A DNA stretch of 64,000 nucleotides from CADEED01 sp035701825 (lineage in GTDB: Bacteria; Pseudomonadota; Gammaproteobacteria; Steroidobacterales; Steroidobacteraceae), in NCBI GenBank assembly GCA_035701825.1, contig DASSRK010000147.1:47357-111356 (forward strand), given 5' to 3'. The position numbers were made by a program, and so were the translations under genes. Positions 41,357 to 50,175 of this stretch are shown here, piece after piece (the stretch's first letter is position 1; each line of letters begins with the position of its first letter). The notes under the pieces were generated by a model that worked only from the letters and a program-made list of their open reading frames with translations, made no database searches and had not been told where the DNA came from.

Positions 41357-41562
41357 GAGGTCCTCCTTATCACCTGGAGCCGAGCCCGTGATCCTGCCGG
41401 ACGATTCCGGCAGGTCTGCGCGCTCATTCGGGCGAATTGTGGCGTGGCGTTCGTGGCAGTACCGGATGGGTCGGGTCCGCCTTCGCTGCCGGGCTGGCGC
41501 GACGCACGACGCTGTACTACACAGCAGCTTCGGGCAGGCCGACGAGTTCACCGGAGAGCACC

Positions 41563-42924
41563 ATGTCCACTCCCGCCAGGCAGACGACCCCGGGTTTTTC
41601 TGCAGACATCGCGCGCGTATTCGCGCTCCAGCAGGCCCACCAGTGGGAGACGAAAGCTTCAACCGCCGCGCAGCGCAAGGAGAAACTCCGCAAGCTGCAA
41701 GCCGCCATCCAGGCCCACGCCGACGAGATCATGGCGGCGGTCCGGAAGGACACGCGCAAGCCCGAGGGCGAGATCAAGGTGACCGAAGTCCTCGGCGTGC
41801 TCGGCAACATCCAGAAGAACATCGACAGTCTCGACGAGTGGATGAAGCCCGTCGAGGTGACTCCCTCGGCGAACAACCACGACCAGGCGCGCATCGTCTA
41901 CGAGGCGCGCGGCGTGTGCCTGATCCTCGGGCCCTGGAACTTTCCGCTCGGGTTGACCTTCGGGCCGCTCGCGGCGGCGATCGCGGCCGGCAACTGCTGC
42001 ATGGTGAAGCTCACGGATCTTTGCCCGGCGACGGCCAGCGTCGCCGGCAAGATCGTCCGCCAGGCCTTCGACGAGCAGGAAGTCGCGCTGTTCGAGGGTG
42101 GCATCGACGTGGCCTCCGCGCTGCTCGAGCTGCCGTTCAACCACATCTTCTTCACCGGCAGCACGCGCGTCGGCAAGATCGTCATGGCGGCCGCGGCGAA
42201 GCACCTCGCGAGCGTGACGCTCGAGCTCGGCGGCAAGTCGCCGGTCATCGTCGACGAGCACGCGGACGTGAAGAAAGTGGCCGCCGATCTCGCGGCCGCC
42301 AAGCAGTTCAACGGCGGCCAGGCCTGCATCAGCCCCGACTACGTGTTCGTCAAGGAGTCGCAGCAGCAGGCGCTGGTCGAGGAATTCCAGGCGCGGGTCA
42401 AGCAGAACCTGTACGGCGACGACGGCAGGATCCGCAAGGAGAGCATCGCGCAGATCGTCAACGAGCAGAACTTCGCGCGTGTCCGCAAGCTGTTCGACGA
42501 GGCCGTCGCCAAGGGCGCCAGGGTGGCGGTGGGCGGTACGCTCGAGCCGGGCGATCGCACCATCCACCCGACGCTGCTCACCAACGTCACGCCCGACATG
42601 CAGATCCTGCAGGAAGAGATCTTCGCGCCCATCGTGCCGCTGGTGACCTACCGGGATCTCGACGAGGTCATCGGCCACATCACGCGCGGGGGCAAGCCGC
42701 TGGCGCTGTACATCTACAGCGATGACCCGGGCACGATCGAGAAGATCCTCACCCGCACCTCATCGGGCGGCGTGACTATCAACGGGTTCTTCTCGCATTA
42801 CCTCGAGAGCCGGCTGCCGTTCGGCGGCGTCAACCAGAGCGGCATGGGCAGCTACCACGGCGTGTTCGGCTTCAAGGCGTTCTCGCACGAGCGCGCCATC
42901 TACGTGCAGTCGGCGCCGCACTGA
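41563..42924 (+). CDS. Aldehyde dehydrogenase (class 3-like)
   Basis: This 453-residue NAD(P)-dependent aldehyde dehydrogenase resembles coniferyl/fatty aldehyde dehydrogenases: short, without the extended N terminus. The catalytic residues are Asn126 (G-P-W-N-F-P), Glu221 (L-E-L-G-G-K-S-P) and Cys255 (G-G-Q-A-C). The nucleotide-binding loop is FFTGSTRVGKIVMAAAAKHL and the C terminus has LPFGGVNQSGMGSYHG. It would oxidise an aliphatic or aromatic aldehyde in the cytoplasm. It ends at a strong bidirectional terminator. Confidence 0.93.
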   Translation: MSTPARQTTPGFSADIARVFALQQAHQWETKASTAAQRKEKLRKLQAAIQAHADEIMAAVRKDTRKPEGEIKVTEVLGVLGNIQKNIDSLDEWMKPVEVTPSANNHDQARIVYEARGVCLILGPWNFPLGLTFGPLAAAIAAGNCCMVKLTDLCPATASVAGKIVRQAFDEQEVALFEGGIDVASALLELPFNHIFFTGSTRVGKIVMAAAAKHLASVTLELGGKSPVIVDEHADVKKVAADLAAAKQFNGGQACISPDYVFVKESQQQALVEEFQARVKQNLYGDDGRIRKESIAQIVNEQNFARVRKLFDEAVAKGARVAVGGTLEPGDRTIHPTLLTNVTPDMQILQEEIFAPIVPLVTYRDLDEVIGHITRGGKPLALYIYSDDPGTIEKILTRTSSGGVTINGFFSHYLESRLPFGGVNQSGMGSYHGVFGFKAFSHERAIYVQSAPH

Positions 42925-42940
42925 AACGCCGGCAATAAAA

Positions 42941-42972
42941 AAGGCGCCCAGGCCTTCGAGCCTGGGCGCCTT
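42941..42972. terminator. Bidirectional intrinsic terminator
   Basis: AAGGCGCCCAGGC (42941-42953) pairs perfectly with GCCTGGGCGCCTT (42960-42972). An A-run (AATAAAA, 42934-42940) precedes it on the plus strand and becomes a T-run for the minus strand, making it a textbook terminator for the S8 protease gene. It also ends the convergent aldehyde dehydrogenase gene. Confidence 0.92.
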
Positions 42973-42985
42973 CGTATCGACTGGA

Positions 42986-45900
42986 TCAGAACTCCATTCT
43001 GAGCAGCTTCGCTTCCTTGGCACCGTTCTTGTTGTCCGTCGTGACGATCATGTAGCCCTTCGGCCGCGTGACCAGCGCTTCGGTCGGGTGGGCCGACACG
43101 GGCACTTCGACGGTGGCGTTCGGCGCCAGGGTCACGAACTGACCGTTGGTGATCGCCGGGGTCCACGCATTGAACGACGCCTTGTCCGGCAGGTTGTCGG
43201 AGAGGTCGCCGAAGAAGTCGAACAGCGTCACCTGGTAGGTGAAGCGCGGGTTGGCCGCCGACAGGCCCAGGCGCGACGAGAGCACCGGGATCAGCATGGT
43301 GCTGGAGTCGGTGGTCGACTGCGTCAGGAAGTCGATCGCGATCGTCCCGGTGTTGACGTTGTAGACCGCGGCCACGTTCTGGCCGGTGAAGTCACCGGTC
43401 TGCAGCCAGCCGAGGTCGACGTTGAACACGATGAAGTCCGTGTTGCCGTCGCCGTTCGAGTCGATCGAGATGTCGAACTCGTTGGAGATCGGAGTGGACC
43501 ACGGCTTCCAGTCGTTCACCGCGAACACGAGCAGCTTGTTGCTGGCGTCGAAGTCGAACGCCTGCACGCCGGCGGCGCGCAGATCGACACGATCCTGCTG
43601 CTGGTACGGGTCTTCGAGGCCCCAGGCGTAGAAGTCCGCCGTGGCGGCGATCGGGCTGCCCGCATTCGTGACCGTCACCGTGCCGGCGTAGGTCTTCTGC
43701 GAGAACTTGATCTTGGCGTCCACGTTCGAGGACACGCGCGGTACCAGGTAGTACGCCACGCGCATGCTGATGCCCTTGTTCGAAGCGGCCGTGTCCGGGG
43801 TCAACGTGACCAGGCCCGCGGCGTCGCGGAACGTGTCCGAATTGCCCGCGGTGGCTGCCGGCACCGTCAGCGTCATGTCGAAGTTCGCCTGGCCCTTCGC
43901 GGGCACGGTGATCTGCGACAGGCTGGTGGTGACGGTGTGCGGCGAACCCGCCTTGCGCTCGACGCTGATGTTGAACGTGGCCGGCGTGGCCGCGTCGTTC
44001 TTCACCGTCAGCTTGCGGGTGCGCGACAGGTCGGTGCTGAACTCCTCGACACCGAAGTTCACCGTGGTCTCGTCCTTGTCCGCGAAGACATAGGCCTGGG
44101 TGCCCACGGCCGAGCCCGCGTTCACCATGCCCGTGCCCGCGCGACGCGCCGCGTAGTCGGAGAACGCCGAAGCGTCGCCGCTATTCATGATCGCGGACTT
44201 CACCGCCGCCGGCTTCCACTTCGGATGCGACTGCAGGACGAGGGCCGCGACACCGGTCACGTGCGGCGCCGCCATCGAGGTGCCGCTGATGGTCAGCGAC
44301 TGGTTGCCGCCGCCCACGAGCGTCGAGACGATGTTGACGCCAGGCGCCGCGACATCGGGCTTGAGCTTCGCGTCCGGCAGGCGCGGTCCGGTCGAGGTGA
44401 ACGCCGCGAGCACCGGGACGATCGGCGTGCCTTCGGTAATGCCGATGTTCATGCCGTGGCGAGCCGCGAGCGCGAAGCCGTCCGAGGTGCTGGTGGCCGC
44501 GAGGCCACGAACGCCGAAGAACGGAATGGTCACGAGGTACTGCTCACCGGTGTCGGGATTGCCGGTGATCTCGCCCTCGAAGGGCGGCAGCGTGGTCGCA
44601 TTGTTGATCATGACGACCGCCGCGGCACCGGCCTGCTGGCCGAACACCGCGCGGGCCACGCGCGCGCAAACGCCGCGCTGCACGACGGCGATCTTGCCCG
44701 CGACACCCGCGGCGACGTATTCCGCCGGATCGCAACCCAGGCTGACGGCGCCGGTGGCGTCCCTCAGCACGACGACCTCGAGGTTGGCCGGCGAGATGAA
44801 GTTGCCGTTGTTCGCGTTGATGGCGCCGATGTTCTTCGCGGCCGGGCCGGATGGCACGGCGGGCAGCGAGAAGATCGCGGTCCGGTCATTGAGCTCCTTG
44901 TTGCCCGCGGCGACCGCGATGCCCTTGGTGCTCGTTCCCGGCGAACCGGTGATGTAGTTGACGTTGCCGGCATTGCCGGCCGACATCACCACGACCACGC
45001 CGGCCTTGACCGCGTCGTCCGCCGCGAGGGCATCCGCGCTGTCCGCCGGGCCGAAGTCGGAGCCCAGCGACATGTTGATGACGTCCATGTCGTTGTCGAT
45101 GGCCCATTCGATCGCCTCGACCACGACATTGGTCGAGCCCGCGCAACCGAACACGCGGATCGCGTACAGGTCGGCCTTCGGCGCAACGCCGGGTCCGATC
45201 AGGAACTGGTTGTTGGCGTGGGTGAGGTTGTCGTAGGAACCGGAGTAGGTGGTGCCGTCGCTCTTCACGCCGAAGCCGGCGGCGGTGCCGGCCACATGGC
45301 TGCCGTGGCCGTTGCAGTCGAGCGGATTGGGATCCGGCACCGGGACGGAGTCGTCCACGTTGGCGTTGTAGTCGTCGCCGACCAGGTCGATGCCGCCCTT
45401 CACCTTCGGCGCATTGGGCCCGAAGTATGCGGGGTCGGCCGGCGCCGTGCTGGACGCCGCCGCCGCGTCGAACGCGGCAACCGTGCCCGGGCCGCCGAAG
45501 TTGGCGTGCGTGTAGTCGATGCCGGTGTCGATGATGCCGACCTTGATGTGCTCACCGTGGACACCGTTCACGCCCGACCACGCGGCCGGCGCATTGATGC
45601 GCGGCACGCTGGCGGCGTTGTCGGTGTGGTAGGTGTTGACTCGCAGCACCTTGACGACGCCCGGCACCTGCCGAAGCGCCGCGATCTGGTTCTGCGGAAT
45701 GCGGACCTTGAGGCCGTTCACCGCGCTCTGGAAGCTGCCGATCACGCGGCCGCCGGCCGCTTCGATCTGCGCGCGCTTGCCCAACTGCTCGCTGCGGCGC
45801 TGGGCCTTGATGGCCTGGCGCTCGGCGGGCGAGAGCTTGCGGCCGGCCGACTCCTGCGCGTTGGCGACGGACGGGCCCGGGAGGACGGCGACGACCGTGA

Positions 45901-46066
45901 CGGGCGTCTTGTCCATGCTCATCGGCACGGCCTTGGCCGCGGCCGGCGTCAGTACCTGGACGCGCTGGAATCTGCTGTTGGCTGTAGGTGCTGCGGACGA
46001 TGTCGCGGCAATCACCATGCCGGCACCGACCATCGTGCAAAGTAATCGCGTGATCTTCCTGTTCAT
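42986..46066 (-). CDS. Secreted S8 (subtilisin-like) serine protease with PA domain
   Basis: This 1026-residue exported protease has a signal peptide (MVGAGMVIAATSSAA) and an inhibitor-I9-like pro-region (about 80-150). The catalytic domain is split by a PA domain (about 415-545). The triad is Asp180 (I-I-D-T-G-I-D), His254 (N-G-H-G-S-H-V-A-G) and Ser597 (S-G-T-S-M-A-A-P-H-V). Residues 640-1026 are Fn3-like and a beta-rich C-terminal region (LDFNVDLGWLQTGDF type segments). The layout resembles bacterial vesicle/secreted S8 proteases related to plant cucumisins. It has a strong terminator downstream and a long non-coding region upstream. Confidence 0.92.
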   Translation of the reverse strand: MNRKITRLLCTMVGAGMVIAATSSAAPTANSRFQRVQVLTPAAAKAVPMSMDKTPVTVVAVLPGPSVANAQESAGRKLSPAERQAIKAQRRSEQLGKRAQIEAAGGRVIGSFQSAVNGLKVRIPQNQIAALRQVPGVVKVLRVNTYHTDNAASVPRINAPAAWSGVNGVHGEHIKVGIIDTGIDYTHANFGGPGTVAAFDAAAASSTAPADPAYFGPNAPKVKGGIDLVGDDYNANVDDSVPVPDPNPLDCNGHGSHVAGTAAGFGVKSDGTTYSGSYDNLTHANNQFLIGPGVAPKADLYAIRVFGCAGSTNVVVEAIEWAIDNDMDVINMSLGSDFGPADSADALAADDAVKAGVVVVMSAGNAGNVNYITGSPGTSTKGIAVAAGNKELNDRTAIFSLPAVPSGPAAKNIGAINANNGNFISPANLEVVVLRDATGAVSLGCDPAEYVAAGVAGKIAVVQRGVCARVARAVFGQQAGAAAVVMINNATTLPPFEGEITGNPDTGEQYLVTIPFFGVRGLAATSTSDGFALAARHGMNIGITEGTPIVPVLAAFTSTGPRLPDAKLKPDVAAPGVNIVSTLVGGGNQSLTISGTSMAAPHVTGVAALVLQSHPKWKPAAVKSAIMNSGDASAFSDYAARRAGTGMVNAGSAVGTQAYVFADKDETTVNFGVEEFSTDLSRTRKLTVKNDAATPATFNISVERKAGSPHTVTTSLSQITVPAKGQANFDMTLTVPAATAGNSDTFRDAAGLVTLTPDTAASNKGISMRVAYYLVPRVSSNVDAKIKFSQKTYAGTVTVTNAGSPIAATADFYAWGLEDPYQQQDRVDLRAAGVQAFDFDASNKLLVFAVNDWKPWSTPISNEFDISIDSNGDGNTDFIVFNVDLGWLQTGDFTGQNVAAVYNVNTGTIAIDFLTQSTTDSSTMLIPVLSSRLGLSAANPRFTYQVTLFDFFGDLSDNLPDKASFNAWTPAITNGQFVTLAPNATVEVPVSAHPTEALVTRPKGYMIVTTDNKNGAKEAKLLRMEF

Positions 46067-46662
46067 GCTCGTCTAACTCCCCTGCAAGAGAAATTTGAAG
46101 AATGATTTTTGAACAGCGATGACGAAATCGCTGGAACCTCTCCCGTCATCGTCGAACACCTCGCCGGCGAGTAATTTTTTCTACCGGCTGAGGAAGTGGT
46201 CTGGAGAATACACCTCTCCACGGCGAGTGCGCGCGCTCCGTGAGGAAGGGCGCATGGGACATTGGACTCACGCCGCGCTGACACATGCACCCGGAACGTG
46301 CCGCGACCGGTTTCACATCGTCGGAATTCACTGACAACGTGCTGGCGCTGGCTCGCGAAGAATCTTACTTAATGCAGTCACTTAGCGCCTGCGGGCGCCC
46401 GGACGCGCTGAATCGTCCGCGCACCGGCGCCTCTTCTTTATATGTGTGGCCCACGCGCCCGCCGGCGTCACGTGTTGGCGTAGCGCGCCCCACGAGGTGC
46501 CGCTCGAAGCGCCTGCGTAAAGAAAATCGACGCCGGTGCGCGGCGCGCGCACGCGTTGACAAGCCGGCGGCACTCTGCTCGTCGGGCGGGGCGATGAAAT
46601 CCTTCCGCCTCACTACCCGCGAAGGAGACGGGGAGAGGACGCTGGTAAGCTCGCGGCCATCG
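46067..46662. other. 596-nt intergenic region between S8 protease and IclR genes
   Basis: I see no convincing gene. The frame of the IclR gene stays open upstream to 46285, but the translation is Arg/Pro/Ser-rich and not protein-like. A short dyad CAGCGAT-GACGAA-ATCGCTG (46114-46133) lies about 50-70 nt upstream of the protease start on the minus strand. The stretch 46085-46200 has longer A/T runs than its surroundings and probably contains the protease promoter. An ATG at 46594 is an alternative, weaker start for the IclR gene. Confidence 0.5.
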
Positions 46663-47460
46663 ATGCCAGCCACCAAGCACACGACCGTCAACCGCGTCCG
46701 GCGGCTCGACTACAAGGCGCCCGCGCTCGAGAAGGGCATCGACATCATCGAGCTGCTGGCGGGCGAGCAGAACGGGCTGACGATTTCCGAGATCGCGTTC
46801 CGCCTCAAGCGTTCACTCAGCGAGATCTTCCGGGTCGCGGTGGTCATGGAACGGCGGCAGTGGCTGCAGAAGGATCCGGAGAGCTCGCGCTACACCGTCA
46901 CCTACCGGTTGCTGGAGCTCGCGCATCGCGGGACGCCGGCGCAGGCGATGTCGCTGGTCGCCGCGCCGGTGATGAGCCAGCTGTCCCACGACATCAACCA
47001 GTCCTGCCACCTGGTCGTGCCCGCCGGAGGTCATGGACTCGTGATCCTGCGACAGGAGAACGCGGCCACGCCAGGTGGTTTCTCGATGCGGGTCGGGGCC
47101 GTGGTGGACCTGATCGCCACCAGCCCCGGCCATTTGCTGCTGGCGTTCGCCGAACCGGATGTGCGCGCGTCGATCCTGCGGCTCATCCCGGCGCCCTGGC
47201 CCCTCGGCCGCAAAGTGCTCGAACGCAGGCTGGCGCGCGTGCGGTCGCGCGGCTGCGAGATCCTGCCGAGCGCCCTTGCGGCCGGGGTCACCGACATCAG
47301 CTATCCGATCCACGCGCGCGAGGGCCGGGTGGTTGCCGCCCTGACCGTGCCTTTCCTGGCCGGGAGCCGCCGCGCGCAGAAGCTCACGCTCGACAAGACG
47401 CGGGCGATGCTCCAGCGCGCCGCCCGCCAGGTGTCGCAATCGCTGGTGCTGATCCGCTGA
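46663..47460 (+). CDS. IclR family transcriptional regulator
   Basis: This 265-residue regulator has an N-terminal winged helix (APALEKGIDIIELLAGEQNGLTISEIAFRLKRSLSEIFRVAVVMERRQWLQKD). The C-terminal effector domain shows QSCHLVVPAGGHGLVILRQENAATPGGFSMRVGAVVDLIATSPGHLLLAF and GVTDISYPIHAREGRVVAALTVPFL. IclR proteins bind small acids or sugar derivatives. It is convergent with the esterase-halogenase-gluconolactonase operon, the two stops being directly adjacent, and may regulate sugar-acid use. ATG 46663 lacks a clear ribosome binding site. Confidence 0.88.
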   Translation: MPATKHTTVNRVRRLDYKAPALEKGIDIIELLAGEQNGLTISEIAFRLKRSLSEIFRVAVVMERRQWLQKDPESSRYTVTYRLLELAHRGTPAQAMSLVAAPVMSQLSHDINQSCHLVVPAGGHGLVILRQENAATPGGFSMRVGAVVDLIATSPGHLLLAFAEPDVRASILRLIPAPWPLGRKVLERRLARVRSRGCEILPSALAAGVTDISYPIHAREGRVVAALTVPFLAGSRRAQKLTLDKTRAMLQRAARQVSQSLVLIR

Positions 47461-48651
47461 TTACTTGCGGAACAGGCGCGGCGCGAAATCCTTGAGATTG
47501 CGCCGCCACGTCTGCCACTCGTGATCGGTGCCCGGCGACTGCCACCAGACATGCGCGATGCCCGCCTCGGTGAGTGCGTCGTGCAGCCCGCGCAGGCGGG
47601 TCTGGAAGCGCTCGGGCTCGGCCGTGCCGACGCCGAGGTACAGCACGTGCACTTTCCTGGCGAAGGCCGCGGCATCCGCGAACGCGCCGTTGAAGTCGGT
47701 CGTCATGTCGGGCTTGCGGTCTTCCATCATGCCGCCGGCACCGCTGAATCCGCCGATGTGCGAGAACAGGTCGAGGTGGTTCAGCGTGACCTGGAAGGTC
47801 TGGAAGCCACCCATCGACAGGCCGGCCATGGCGCGATGATCGCGATCCGCCAGGGTGCGATAGGTCTTGTCGACGAACGGGATCAGCACCTGGGTGACGT
47901 CGTCCTCGAAGGCCGACGACATCTCCTGCATCTGCTTCACCATCTCCGGCGAGCCCATGGCGAGGTTGGTCTTCGGCGGCGCCGCGCCGGCGCGCCGCGC
48001 GTAGCCGTACGCCATCACGACGATCATCGGCCGGGTCTCGCCCGCGGCGATCTGGTTGTCGAGGATGAAGTTGGCGCGGCCCTGGCGGATCCAGCCGGTC
48101 TCGTCCTCGCCGCCGCCGTGCTGTAGATAGAGCACCGGGTAGCGCTTCTTCGGCTGGGCCTCGTAGTCCGGAGGCAGGTACACCATCGCGTGCCGCCAGG
48201 AGCCGGTGACCTTCGAGGGGTACCAGACGTCGCGCACCTGGCCATGCGGCACGTCCTGGATCGAGTAGTAGGTCGCACCCGGCTCGGGGATCTCGACCAT
48301 GCTGGTGTAGCGCGAGCCGCCGAAGTACGCGCGACTGCCCGGATCGCTGGCGTCGAGCCCGTCGACGTTGATCACGTAGTAGTGGAGTCCCGGCACCAGC
48401 GGCGTCGTGGTCACGGTCCAGAAGCCGTCCGGCTGCTTTTCCATGTCGACCTTCGGTCCGCTCCAGAAATTGAGCTTCACCTTGCTGGCATCGGGGGCCT
48501 TGATGCGGATCTGCACGCGGCCACTCGCATCGACGCGCGGATATTCCGCGCCCCACACGTTGGTCTCGGCCGGGTGAAAGGTGTCGGCGTCCTCGGCGCG
48601 GCACAGGCTTGCGAGCACACTGAAGGCAAGCGCAAACGCGATCCTTTTCAT
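47461..48651 (-). CDS. CE1/esterase-D-type carbohydrate esterase with N-terminal CBM48-like domain
   Basis: This secreted 396-residue esterase has a signal peptide (IAFALAFSVLASLCRA). An immunoglobulin-like CBM48/E-set domain (VQIRIKAPDASKVKLNFWSGPKVDMEKQPDGFWTVTTTPLVPGLHYYVINVDG) comes before the esterase domain. The nucleophile is Ser279 in G-L-S-M-G-G, and PGTDHEWQTWRRNL carries the His. This pairing is common in feruloyl and acetylxylan esterases of gut and soil bacteria. Its ATG overlaps the halogenase stop (ATGA), so it is the third gene of the gluconolactonase operon. Confidence 0.9.
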   Translation of the reverse strand: MKRIAFALAFSVLASLCRAEDADTFHPAETNVWGAEYPRVDASGRVQIRIKAPDASKVKLNFWSGPKVDMEKQPDGFWTVTTTPLVPGLHYYVINVDGLDASDPGSRAYFGGSRYTSMVEIPEPGATYYSIQDVPHGQVRDVWYPSKVTGSWRHAMVYLPPDYEAQPKKRYPVLYLQHGGGEDETGWIRQGRANFILDNQIAAGETRPMIVVMAYGYARRAGAAPPKTNLAMGSPEMVKQMQEMSSAFEDDVTQVLIPFVDKTYRTLADRDHRAMAGLSMGGFQTFQVTLNHLDLFSHIGGFSGAGGMMEDRKPDMTTDFNGAFADAAAFARKVHVLYLGVGTAEPERFQTRLRGLHDALTEAGIAHVWWQSPGTDHEWQTWRRNLKDFAPRLFRK

Positions 48652-50171
48652 TGGAAACTCCGTTGGGCTGGAACAGGGGTCGAATCGGAAGAGCAGTAGC
48701 CGTGCAACACGGCTGCGTGCGTCCGCAGGCCGTCTGCATACTCGTTCATCGCGCGGCGCAGCGCGGCCAGCTTGGGCTCGATCTCGGCGACCGGCCGGGC
48801 ATCGACCACCGGATCGATGGCGCGGGGGATCACGCCCTGGCCGAGCATCACGGCGACCCAGCTCGCGTTCGGGAAGAGCTCGCCTTCATTGCGCAGGAAT
48901 CGCCCGCCCGCCTCGAACAGCTCGAGGCGCCGATGCAGCGTTTCCGGGACCGTCATGTGCCGGCAGTACAGCCAGAAAGGTTCGTCGCGCCCGTTGCGGA
49001 AATAGTGGAACACCAGCAGGTCGCGTACCTGCTCGAAATCCCGCTGCATCCAGCGGTTGTATTCGTCGCGCAGGATGGAGGGTTGCGAAGCGTCGGGAAA
49101 CAGCGCGATGAAACGACTGATGCCCTGGCGTATCAGGTAGAGCGAGGTCGATTCCAGCGGCTCGAGGAAACCCGCCGACAGGCCGATGGCGACGCAATTC
49201 TTCTCCCAGAATTTCTGGCGGTGGCCGGTGGCGAAGCGGATGAGACGCGGCGCACCGATGATGGCGCCGTCCAGGCTGCCCGTGAGCGTCGAGGTGGCTT
49301 CGTCCTCGCTCATGAATTCGCTGCACCAGATGTGTCCGTTGCCGGTGCGCTGTTGCGTCGGGATCTTCCATTGCCAGCCCGCGGTCCGCGCGGTCGCGCG
49401 CGTGTACGGAAGCGGCGGACCGTCGTGCTCGCAGGCCACGGCGAGCGCGGCATCGCATGGCAGCCAGCGGCTCCAGTCGATCCACGGTACCTGCAGTGTC
49501 CGGTCGAGCAGCAGCGAGCGAAACCCGGTGCAATCGAAGAAGAATTCGCCCGCGACCGTCTGCCCGCTCACCAGTCGCACCGCGGTGAGGTCGCCCGTTT
49601 CGGCATGGCGCAGGACCTCGCACACCTTGCCTTCGACGCGCCTGACGCCGCGTGCCTCCGCGTAGCGCCGCAGGAAGCGCGCGTACAGCGTCGCGTCGAA
49701 GTGATAGGCATAGCGGAGGTAGGAGGCCGGGGCGCCCGCGACACTCAGGTCGGGAAAGGCGAATCTGCCCTTGCGCGCGACGATCTCCGCCAGGCAGTAG
49801 TCGCCGATCGGGTGTTCGTGGCCATGGGCCCGGCATTTCAGCCAGTACTGGTGGAAGTCCAGGCCGTCGATGTCGATGCCGTGGAATCCGAAGGGATGAA
49901 AGTAGCGCGAGCCCTTGCCCGACCAGTCGACGAACTCGATGCCGAGCTTGAAAGTGGCGTGGGTCGCGCGCATCAGCTCTTCCTCGGCGAGGCCGAGGAA
50001 GAGGTTGAACTGCAGCATGTCCGGGATGGTCGCCTCGCCGACGCCGATGATGCCGATCTCGTCGGACTCGACCAGCGTCAGCGAGACGTCTTCGGGCTTG
50101 AGCACCCGCGACAGCGCGGCGGCGGTCATCCAGCCCGCCGCCCCGCCGCCGACGATCACGATCTGCCGCAA
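48648..50171 (-). CDS. Flavin-dependent tryptophan-halogenase-like protein 2
   Basis: This 507-residue halogenase-family protein has the complete set of motifs: FAD motif G-G-G-A-A-G-W (8-14), active-site Lys75 in A-T-F-K, canonical W-Q-W-K-I-P (266-271), and Glu337 in G-F-L-E-P-L-E-S. The chloride/FAD strap region V-G-E-A-T-I-P is intact. It differs clearly from halogenase 1, whose motif is W-I-W-D-I-A-L-P. It lies 4 nt after the gluconolactonase gene and overlaps the CE1-like esterase gene, an unusual operon for a halogenase. No flavin reductase is nearby. The substrate is unknown. Confidence 0.92.
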   Translation of the reverse strand: MRQIVIVGGGAAGWMTAAALSRVLKPEDVSLTLVESDEIGIIGVGEATIPDMLQFNLFLGLAEEELMRATHATFKLGIEFVDWSGKGSRYFHPFGFHGIDIDGLDFHQYWLKCRAHGHEHPIGDYCLAEIVARKGRFAFPDLSVAGAPASYLRYAYHFDATLYARFLRRYAEARGVRRVEGKVCEVLRHAETGDLTAVRLVSGQTVAGEFFFDCTGFRSLLLDRTLQVPWIDWSRWLPCDAALAVACEHDGPPLPYTRATARTAGWQWKIPTQQRTGNGHIWCSEFMSEDEATSTLTGSLDGAIIGAPRLIRFATGHRQKFWEKNCVAIGLSAGFLEPLESTSLYLIRQGISRFIALFPDASQPSILRDEYNRWMQRDFEQVRDLLVFHYFRNGRDEPFWLYCRHMTVPETLHRRLELFEAGGRFLRNEGELFPNASWVAVMLGQGVIPRAIDPVVDARPVAEIEPKLAALRRAMNEYADGLRTHAAVLHGYCSSDSTPVPAQRSFQ

Positions 50172-50175
50172 GGTA

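Noticed and set aside
46285..46662. N-terminal extension of the IclR regulator
   Set aside because: The translated extension has no protein-like composition and IclR proteins start close to the winged helix.
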